Shown here one piece after another: positions 8,501 through 14,475 of a stretch of DNA of 24,604 nucleotides. How positions within the stretch are numbered: position 1 is the stretch's first letter; each line of letters starts with the position of its first letter. This DNA comes from a virus, in the IMG/VR virus record IMGVR_UViG_3300022874_000046, positions 1-24,604 of that record, one strand, 5' to 3'. The notes under the pieces were generated by a model. It was given only the letters and a program-made list of their open reading frames with translations, had not been told where the DNA came from and searched no databases. A program made the translations under genes and the position numbers.

Positions 8501-11500
8501 AGCGGTACTACGGTTATCAGTGAAAGATACTCCAATGTTTCCGGTTACACTTTTACCTTTAAACCCTTGTTTTATTCCTCCATGTAAAGAAATAAACTCA
8601 TCATTCTCTGGTAGTAATTCCGGTGCATCTTTAAAGTATCCTTTTTTATTTGGGTCAAATTCAGGTAAAAATCTACCATCTGGTGTACCATGAAAAGCCT
8701 TTAAAGTGACTGGTTCGCCTGTTTTAACCTGTTTAACTTCTTTCTTAATTGGCTTTTCAGCTATTTTAGGTTCTACTGCCTTTTCTGCAGCCCGCTCAAG
8801 AGGTAACTGTTGAACTCCTGAACCGTCTGGAACCCTGAGTTTTCCGGGGCCTTCTGTCCACTGTTCGAGAAGGCGATTTGTGACTTTCGTAAGATTTTCT
8901 TTTGTTGAGTTCTTTGCGTATTCTTTTGTTGCTTCATTTAAAGCCTCCGCTACTGCGCCTTTGGCATTTGCAAGTTTTTCCAGCATAAACAAGACTTCTT
9001 CAGCTTGTTCTTTAGCGGCAATGTTCTCTACCTTTTTAAGAATATTACCCTTTGCCTCTATTATACCGGTTGATTTTGCAAGTACACCAAAAACTTTTTT
9101 ATTTGTTTTAAGTTTCTGTTCTATGTTTGCTAAAACCTTTGCCCTTTCAGCATAAAGACTCTTTTCGGTAGTCTCTAATCCGAATAAAGTATGTTCTGAT
9201 GTTGTTAATACTGGTGCTGAGTTTATGGTAGCTGATAATAATTCAGCTTGCCTAACAGTATCAATCTCACCCTCAAGAATAAGGTCAGCTACTTGTTTCT
9301 GCTGTGCATCGTTTTTAACGTTCCTACCGATAGGTGCTGCAAAATTGGCAGGTAGTTTTTCGTCAACCACCAACCTAAACACATAATCAGATAGGTCTTT
9401 CATATCCATACCCTGTTTGACAATAGCGTTATTAGTCGGTACGCCCTGTTTTTTAAGCTTATCGATGGTTATATCTGAATCTCTAAATAGCTTTGCAGCG
9501 TCAATAGCAGTTCCTTTGCCATCTGCAAGGTTTCTTAATGCTCCTGTGGCTCTTGCGTCTGCTGAAGTCCAGCCGTCTACTTCTCTAATTACCCATGTAT
9601 TAAGACTCTCCGCGCCTGTCTTTTTGGCAAGTGCTACCCTGTGATGTCCGTCAACGACAAAATATTTACCTGCCTTATTCTGCCATACTAAGACCTGACC
9701 AGCTTTTACAGGGTCAAACTTATCAACCTCTTGCAATGCTTCAGTAACCCCACCAGCCAGCTTTGCGCCTAATTTAAACTGGAACGTCTTAGGGTCAACA
9801 TTGATCTGGTCTGTTGGTATTGTTGTCGGGGTATATGTTTTACCGCCTACTTGTACTGGTTTACCTACCCCCTTTTCCACCTTCCCTTGTGCTTGGGGCT
9901 GGGAGGGGGTGAGTTGTATTATAGGAACAGGTTTATCACCTACCATACTTTTTATTTCTTCTTGAGGATTAGCAGAATTATATATAGTAAAAGAGCGTGT
10001 CACGTCCGCTTGAGAAATACCGAGTCTTGTGGCTATTTCCTTAATTGTTTCCTTTGAAGGACGGCCAAAAGAATCATTCAGTTGGCGTGTCGATGCAATT
10101 TTATGATATTCGTCCGTTACCTGCTTGGAAAAAGACCACCAATTTTTATTTTTCTGTGGCATTTCTGATATAGGTTTCCAACCATCAGGAGTTTTGATTT
10201 CTATATTTTGCGGTGGTATAGTATTTTTTGTTGCTTCATTTAAAGCCTCCGCTACTGCGCCTTTGGCATTTGCAAGTACACCAAAAACTTTTTTATTTGT
10301 TTTAAGTTTCTGTTCTATGTTTGCTAAAACCTTTGCCCCTAGCACCTTTACTTCTGTAGGCACACTATCGGGCTTAGTAGCGGGCGTTTGGACGATAGGT
10401 GTAGACGTAGGCTGTGGAGTTCCGGCTACTGGCTTTTTAACAGGAGCTATCTCTGTAGGTTTAATAGGAGCCGCTTTTGCAGCTTCTTCAGTTGCCGCCT
10501 TTGCACCAGAGTTCCAATAAGCGTTTATGGAAGCGTCTTTTTGGGCGGCCTTTGTAATTTCATCACCAACCATTCTAGTCACTTTCTTTAGTTTAGCGAC
10601 ATCAGCAGCGGTAGGATCAACTCCAAACCGAGCTTTAAACTGCCTCTTAGCCTCATTAAGCAATTCATCTGAAAAAGGTTTACGTCCATAGTTCATCAAT
10701 CGTGGAAAATTTTGCCAAAGTGACGTATATGCTTGGCTTGCTATAGTCTGTGCTTTCTGTCCAAATTTTGTAGCTATAGCTATTTTTCCAACAGCACCAG
10801 CAGCAGGACTAATCGCGGAAAATCCTGCGCCCCATAAAGCCCCAGCCCACGCAGCTTCTGATTTATCTTCACCTTTTAAAGCTGCACTACTAGCACTCCA
10901 AGAAGCTAAAAAAGCTATGTTCTCAGGAGCAAATTTAAGAAAAGCGGCAATTCCATCATTAGCAACTTTTTTTAATCCAGCCCTACTTAAAGTATTTAAT
11001 ACCTGTGATCCACCAACTAAGGCAATTTGTTTGGTTACAAAACGAGACGCAAGTTTCTGACCTGATGAAGTTAATAATTTGTGAAGCCCAGTTACTTTAA
11101 ATATACCTTTCATAGCATAATATTCAGTTATTTTTTCTGCTGAATATCCTACAAGTTCAGGGCCCTTTGTGTACCAGTCTGGATTGTTTACTAACTCGTC
11201 TTCATATATGCTCAATGCTTCTTTTCTTGTAATAAGTCCCGCTTCTCTTGCTGCTGTTGCTCCTACTCTGTTTAGGATGTGTCCACTAGCCATATAAGCA
11301 TCAAAAGCGAATCTCTTAACTGGGTTCATATCCCAGTAGTGTTCTGGTTTAGCTCTGCCGGTATAGCCAGCAGTAAAGAATTTATTCCAAAATCCAGGTT
11401 CTTCTCCAGCTATCAGTTGAGGTTGTTCAGCTGGTAAAGGTTCTTCTGGTTGTGGTAAATCATCTGGGTCAATAACGTTAGGATTCCAGTTTGAAATTTC

Positions 11501-11689
11501 ATCGTAGTTTTGTTCAACTGTGCTGATAGGTAACTGCTGGTCAACAGATATATTCTGAATATCTACACCTTTTGTGTAAGCTTCGTCTGGTGTTTCGTCA
11601 CTGACAGGTTTTTCTTCTAAGGCAAGAGCAGTATCCCAGACAGATCCTTTTGCAGAGTTACGTTTTTTAGCTTCATCCCATACGCTCAT
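5531..11689 (-). CDS. Giant polyvalent internal virion protein with ParB-like and ADP-ribosyltransferase-like domains
   Basis: At 2052 residues this is the largest gene, in the T7 gp16 position after gp14- and gp15-like genes, so it is probably ejected with the DNA. Layout: start repeat SVWDEAKK/SVWDTAL (2-9 and 16-22); helical region with hydrophobic stretches (100-390); Pro/Thr linker (405-445); repeat copy 1 (452-488); ParB-like domain around INVDPKTFQF (629-638) and VVDGHHRVALA (678-688); repeat copy 2 (850-922); ADP-ribosyltransferase-like domain from LKAFHGTPDGRFLPEFDP (996-1013) through NIGVSFTDN (1051-1059) to NLIVFNPELIKEI (1140-1152); then a C-terminal region (about 1400-1760) resembling large-polyvalent-protein domains (LLNTIRQVNNFLR, IGSAFHL) with a hydrophobic segment at 1654-1676; and a coiled-coil end. 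I see no transglycosylase motif like that of T7 gp16. Start: AAGGA upstream; the ATG overlaps the stop of the gp15-like gene by 4 bases. Confidence 0.7.
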   Translation of the reverse strand: MSVWDEAKKRNSAKGSVWDTALALEEKPVSDETPDEAYTKGVDIQNISVDQQLPISTVEQNYDEISNWNPNVIDPDDLPQPEEPLPAEQPQLIAGEEPGFWNKFFTAGYTGRAKPEHYWDMNPVKRFAFDAYMASGHILNRVGATAAREAGLITRKEALSIYEDELVNNPDWYTKGPELVGYSAEKITEYYAMKGIFKVTGLHKLLTSSGQKLASRFVTKQIALVGGSQVLNTLSRAGLKKVANDGIAAFLKFAPENIAFLASWSASSAALKGEDKSEAAWAGALWGAGFSAISPAAGAVGKIAIATKFGQKAQTIASQAYTSLWQNFPRLMNYGRKPFSDELLNEAKRQFKARFGVDPTAADVAKLKKVTRMVGDEITKAAQKDASINAYWNSGAKAATEEAAKAAPIKPTEIAPVKKPVAGTPQPTSTPIVQTPATKPDSVPTEVKVLGAKVLANIEQKLKTNKKVFGVLANAKGAVAEALNEATKNTIPPQNIEIKTPDGWKPISEMPQKNKNWWSFSKQVTDEYHKIASTRQLNDSFGRPSKETIKEIATRLGISQADVTRSFTIYNSANPQEEIKSMVGDKPVPIIQLTPSQPQAQGKVEKGVGKPVQVGGKTYTPTTIPTDQINVDPKTFQFKLGAKLAGGVTEALQEVDKFDPVKAGQVLVWQNKAGKYFVVDGHHRVALAKKTGAESLNTWVIREVDGWTSADARATGALRNLADGKGTAIDAAKLFRDSDITIDKLKKQGVPTNNAIVKQGMDMKDLSDYVFRLVVDEKLPANFAAPIGRNVKNDAQQKQVADLILEGEIDTVRQAELLSATINSAPVLTTSEHTLFGLETTEKSLYAERAKVLANIEQKLKTNKKVFGVLAKSTGIIEAKGNILKKVENIAAKEQAEEVLFMLEKLANAKGAVAEALNEATKEYAKNSTKENLTKVTNRLLEQWTEGPGKLRVPDGSGVQQLPLERAAEKAVEPKIAEKPIKKEVKQVKTGEPVTLKAFHGTPDGRFLPEFDPNKKGYFKDAPELLPENDEFISLHGGIKQGFKGKSVTGNIGVSFTDNRSTAQSYADKPSFDIQNSVPLVVEREITLYNPKVIDLQGKQWTKTVNNDIKTAIQEGHDGLILKNIKDNYHPSTTNKPTNNLIVFNPELIKEIKQPDILKGKGGFIDVTPLAKIHEAFMSVIEPSKAVEIAQGKDVYAEVIKGVHRADVAMIDFNEKELESLDGTLGEYGKALSKYSNKILENLMLSRGKPVSESAKIIQAEALEQLAKDAPELVGTRKMITRISDFNYDYLTEVVGDKIGYVEDYFYGLYKDPRKVEKFLDYWKTTKRFTKQKKLPTVADAKAFGLDLRDSNPINNLRSEYMAIARLDGMISMKDALMKSGEGKYIAITEGASIDWDKVNDPVFADVRLAPELAKMINNLISTNKITRQPLLNTIRQVNNFLRTVKFIGSAFHLGVEAKQALADSGYLGFLHKKTALRGATTGFKKSDPIFQTPEYKDYVLHGGGHRYSIDSEAQRAFSNTIDKINDAMGITGAGKVVKGAAFASQLPEKFVEWMFESYIPKLKYGKFLDGVRENEIKLGRSLTSAEKIDIIKEQQNFYGMMNERLFGRSGTVTTLLRFKFMAPGFAEGNFRSILKSILQWGGDTGFKAGRSRANIINSFIISATAATIGTMIFTGKTPKKPETLKDIRDIFKIDTGHVDKNGRRIMIDILSYDKDYWDVFGNIATLQPGKAIGGTVRRLGGMTSTTWDVISDINQLSMGKALYDYKGDRIVEITDSFIKKTLKLSIHELKKGEPISTNVFQQVRQKGTGIALSAAMTLTGVRLAKSEEDKREIEVLSQIFSMRDQQERLYYYLGTLKNPREHIKNYNKTVMKILNNPITPLSIKDEYESKLIIDVDRITSNKVYRYLGDKAKLAEYSESPEKHHKDIKELQDSIKKDSGWLKNFEIGESQYKSHLVTYEKLHRKIIKEIQPEDNLDELKKDLAKFYADQTLIKRRIQSGDETDTDIRLVRKYNTISSNISEIARRIYDTENEDKRVNYFNRIQSVIKRINN
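8924..9144. repeat. Direct repeat copy 2 (full, 221 bp), C-terminal flank of the ParB-like cassette
   Basis: The two ends of this stretch (8924-8975 and 9075-9144) are identical to 10226-10277 and 10269-10338. The 108 bases in the middle have no counterpart in copy 1. TTTGCAAGT occurs at 8967-8975 and 9075-9083, exactly 108 bases apart, marking the endpoints of the missing part. It encodes residues 850-922 of the polyvalent protein. Confidence 0.9.
10226..10338. repeat. Direct repeat copy 1 (113 bp, deleted form), N-terminal flank of the ParB-like cassette
   Basis: All 113 bases match copy 2 once 108 bases between two TTTGCAAGT motifs are removed; the single remaining TTTGCAAGT is at 10269-10277. 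It encodes residues 452-488. The offsets to copy 2 (1194 and 1302 bases) are both multiples of three, so recombination between copies would keep the reading frame. Confidence 0.9.
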
Positions 11690-13326
11690 TCTGTGTATCC
11701 TTCCTCAGCTGCTAACCGTTTAGCTTCTTCAATATCATCACCTGCTATATCCAAATAGTGCCTAGCTATCTTTGGAGTAAGTTTTTTGGATTCTTTGGCT
11801 TTTAATTCCTTATTCATCTCTATTTCACGCCGTTCTGCTTCACTTTCTGAAACCTGAAACGAAGCTGCAAGTTTTCTACCTTCTGGGTAGATGTCTGTAA
11901 TTTTTAACGTATCACCTTTACTGGCGATCAAGTTAAACCACTCTTGTTGGAAATCACCAAAAATCTTATGTCTGATAGGAGCGTTTTTAATATAACCCAG
12001 TGAGTCAGGGTTAAGTAAAATTCCTTCAGCGAAATCATTAACCTTAGACATCATCTGTCCATAACCTTGTTCGTATTGAGCATTGACAGCAGTTACAAGA
12101 GCTTTGTAATCAGTTTCATCCATAGTAGGCTCTATTGGATTCTTGGGGTCTGAATAATCACCATATCTTGCTTTGTTTGCTCTGTCTAAAATTTTATCTC
12201 TTGTTTGAGATCCAGTAAGTATTCCCATTGTATCTTTGTACAATTGTGACCTAACCTTGGAATTTGCAACTATAGCTTCACCTGTTAATTTACGATCAGT
12301 TTCTTTTCTGTATTTCTGTAACATTTCATCTTGTTCATCTTCACCCAGAGATGTGCTTTCAATAAAACTTCTAATATTGGTCGTTACAGAACCATCTGGC
12401 AATTCTGCTTGTCCTGCTTCAATTGCATCGTAAACCTTACCTCTATCAACTTCCTGATTTTGCGTAAGCTCTTCATTTTGATGAACAGTATATTGCTTTT
12501 CTTCATCTTCGATAATATTATTCATATCATACTTCTGCTTTGCTGTTATATCTACTACCTTGACAAGGTCATACGCATCTTCGTATCTATTCTGGTTTAT
12601 TAACTCATAAACAGGTGTTGTCTGTTCTTCTAAGTGCCTAACCTTCTCGTAAGCTATGATCTTCTTTTCATAACTGTTCATCAACTGTCTCTTCTCCAGC
12701 GGATCATAAAGCTCACCGCCAACATTCGTATTGTCGATAAGAGCCTCGATCTGCTTCATCTTTATATCCATCTCATTAACATGATCAGGGCCTTCAGGAT
12801 TACCTTTGTTAATCGCAGCATTAGTAACCTTTGCATCATCTCTTAGATTTGACCCAGCTATAAGATCAGCTGCACTAAGAGCATTAGCTTTAGCCTGTTT
12901 CATCGTCCCTTCTTGCACCTTCTGAGTAACAGACGCTCCCCAGACAGGTGAATTTCTGTTAACAAAATTACCTCCTATTGATCGTACTCTGGTATTAAGC
13001 TTATTCTTGGCATCATCAATAGCCTTAGACCTCTTATCCCATTCAGGTTCAAAAGTCTCAAAGCTCGCACCACTCTTCATGTAAGCTTCCTGATCGATAC
13101 GTTGCTGTGCTACGAACCCTTGAAAGGCTGCCAACTCGCCACCATCCTGAGTATCCTGAATCTCTTTTGCCTTTGCCAAAAATGCACCAGCTATTTGTTT
13201 TGTTCCAGATGCTATCTTGTTAAGAGAGTTAGCATTCTGACGTGCAATTCCATTATCAGACTGGTATTCACCCGGTACTCTTGCATCAGGTACTAATTGA
13301 TCTGGGGGTCTATTTATAGTTACCAT
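11686..13326 (-). CDS. Internal virion protein, T7 gp15-like position
   Basis: The 546-residue protein starts MVTINRPPDQLVPDARVPGE, resembling the start of many podovirus internal virion (ejection) proteins, and is almost entirely helical and charged, with long coiled-coil-like stretches (for example EKKIIAYEKVRHLEEQ and SESEAERREIEMNKELKAK). It lies between a gp14-like gene and the giant polyvalent gene, the same order as T7 gp14-gp15-gp16, whose products form the channel through the cell envelope for DNA entry. It is shorter than T7 gp15 (about 750 residues), and sequence similarity is not visible by eye, so the call rests on position and composition. GGAGA lies just upstream of the ATG. 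It has no signal peptide, unlike its neighbour at 13358-14032. Confidence 0.6.
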   Translation of the reverse strand: MVTINRPPDQLVPDARVPGEYQSDNGIARQNANSLNKIASGTKQIAGAFLAKAKEIQDTQDGGELAAFQGFVAQQRIDQEAYMKSGASFETFEPEWDKRSKAIDDAKNKLNTRVRSIGGNFVNRNSPVWGASVTQKVQEGTMKQAKANALSAADLIAGSNLRDDAKVTNAAINKGNPEGPDHVNEMDIKMKQIEALIDNTNVGGELYDPLEKRQLMNSYEKKIIAYEKVRHLEEQTTPVYELINQNRYEDAYDLVKVVDITAKQKYDMNNIIEDEEKQYTVHQNEELTQNQEVDRGKVYDAIEAGQAELPDGSVTTNIRSFIESTSLGEDEQDEMLQKYRKETDRKLTGEAIVANSKVRSQLYKDTMGILTGSQTRDKILDRANKARYGDYSDPKNPIEPTMDETDYKALVTAVNAQYEQGYGQMMSKVNDFAEGILLNPDSLGYIKNAPIRHKIFGDFQQEWFNLIASKGDTLKITDIYPEGRKLAASFQVSESEAERREIEMNKELKAKESKKLTPKIARHYLDIAGDDIEEAKRLAAEEGYTE

Positions 13327-13357
13327 GCTTCTCCTATTATTTATCTTTTACTAATTA

Positions 13358-14032
13358 TCAAAAACCATGAGCAGCATCACCACCACCACTTGAATAGTTA
13401 GTAGAACTCTTCTTTGTACTTGTGGTGGTACTTGTGGTGGTATCTGTGTTGGTAAAGTCAAGATCAGTTGACATTGATGCAATAGATCCGATACCACCAA
13501 ACAACTCTGCGCCAACTGCCAGCCTGCCAGCTGATTTAATATTAGAGGCCTGTGCATTGAATGCTGATGCTTCTGCCTCATAACCCCTTGCAGCATTCTC
13601 ACCTTCTCTATTTATCATCAGTGCATTGAGTGCTTCATTTTTAGCAGTTTCAAGACCAACTGTCAATGGCGTTCCTGCTGTAGTGACACCAGCTTTTGCA
13701 TACCCAGCTCGCTGACTTGACATCAATCGCTGAGTCTGCTTGCGCCTCGCTTCAGCTTTAATCAATCCCATCTTTCGTTCTTCGTCTGCTTTCCTCTGGG
13801 CAAGTGCAGCATTATACTTAGCTGTTGCCGATGCAGCTTTATTCTGTTGCCTCTGAGCCTGCATTGAGATACCAGTTGAAACTGCTGTTGCTGAAATTGC
13901 TGAAATCGCTAATATTGTTGTTAACGTAATAGGTTCTGCTGTTTGTAAACCATCCTCATGCTTTGAAGCAGAGCTGTTTGTAACCACTAGGATTAAAAAT
14001 GCCAATAGTAAAATCAATCTTAGATATTTCAT
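13358..14032 (-). CDS. Internal virion protein, T7 gp14-like, with signal peptide
   Basis: The 224-residue protein has the central pattern of phage gp14-type ejection proteins: an Ala/Gln-rich helix (QAQRQQNKAASATAKYNAAL), an Arg/Lys-rich helix, RLMSSQRAGYAKAGVTTAGTP (about 103-123), and an ENAARGYEAEASAFNAQA helix. T7 gp14 ends up in the outer membrane. Unusually, it is preceded by a signal-peptide-like start (MKYLRLILLLAFLILVVTN, possible cut after SSA, about residue 22). The C-terminus is Thr/Ser-rich, then Gly-rich, ending in SGGGDAAHGF. The start overlaps the stop of the 148-residue gene by 4 bases (ATGA). Confidence 0.68.
   Translation of the reverse strand: MKYLRLILLLAFLILVVTNSSASKHEDGLQTAEPITLTTILAISAISATAVSTGISMQAQRQQNKAASATAKYNAALAQRKADEERKMGLIKAEARRKQTQRLMSSQRAGYAKAGVTTAGTPLTVGLETAKNEALNALMINREGENAARGYEAEASAFNAQASNIKSAGRLAVGAELFGGIGSIASMSTDLDFTNTDTTTSTTTSTKKSSTNYSSGGGDAAHGF
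13416..13439. repeat. Tandem 12-bp repeat GTACTTGTGGTG x2
   Basis: GTACTTGTGGTG is repeated exactly at 13416-13427 and 13428-13439, followed by a degenerate third unit (GTATCTGTGTTG, 13440-13451). On the minus strand it encodes the TTTS repeats in the C-terminal tail of the gp14-like protein, so it can expand or contract in frame. Confidence 0.7.
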
Positions 14033-14475
14033 TTGTCCACCTTCAAAACATAATAGTCGTGCGTCCCGTTTATCATTGTTCTCACCCTCTTTAAGCCCAT
14101 ATGCCTGACAAGCGTATCTGCTCCTGGTAAACCTATCCTTACTGAAGCCCTAACTGTCTTAAAATCACAAGCCTCCAGTACATACTTAAACATTAGCTTA
14201 TAAGATCTCATCACAGAAAACTTTACCATCTGTGCTTCTCTAGTAAAATAAGTCCATGCCTCACCTTTTTTTGTTATAGGGTTAACAATCCGAATACCAG
14301 CTGCCATGATTGGGATGCCCTCAAAGCAACCAGTATAAGCAACCGATGTCTTTTGCAGGAATTCGCCCCATATCTTACGATGAGGAACTGGAGTTTCTAT
14401 CATCTCTGGATCAATCGAGTTGGGAATAAGTATCTCAAGATCTTCAGCTTTAAATTCTCTAAAAGGTAAAAGCAT
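14029..14475 (-). CDS. GNAT-like internal virion protein, T7 gp13-like position
   Basis: The 148-residue protein begins with LLPFREFKAEDLE and has a middle strand pair (YTGCFEGIPIMAAGIRI), then AWTYFTREAQMVKFSVMRS and a C-terminal RASVRIGLPGADTLVRHMGLKRVRT. This is the layout of the acetyltransferase-like (GNAT-fold) phage proteins that occupy the T7 gp13 position next to the tail tubular and internal virion genes. T7 gp13 has 138 residues. Catalysis is not required for the virion role, and the acetyl-CoA loop is not clear here. The GAGG upstream of the ATG is good. Its ends overlap both neighbours (TAATG-type with the nozzle gene and ATGA with the gp14-like gene). Confidence 0.6.
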   Translation of the reverse strand: MLLPFREFKAEDLEILIPNSIDPEMIETPVPHRKIWGEFLQKTSVAYTGCFEGIPIMAAGIRIVNPITKKGEAWTYFTREAQMVKFSVMRSYKLMFKYVLEACDFKTVRASVRIGLPGADTLVRHMGLKRVRTMINGTHDYYVLKVDK

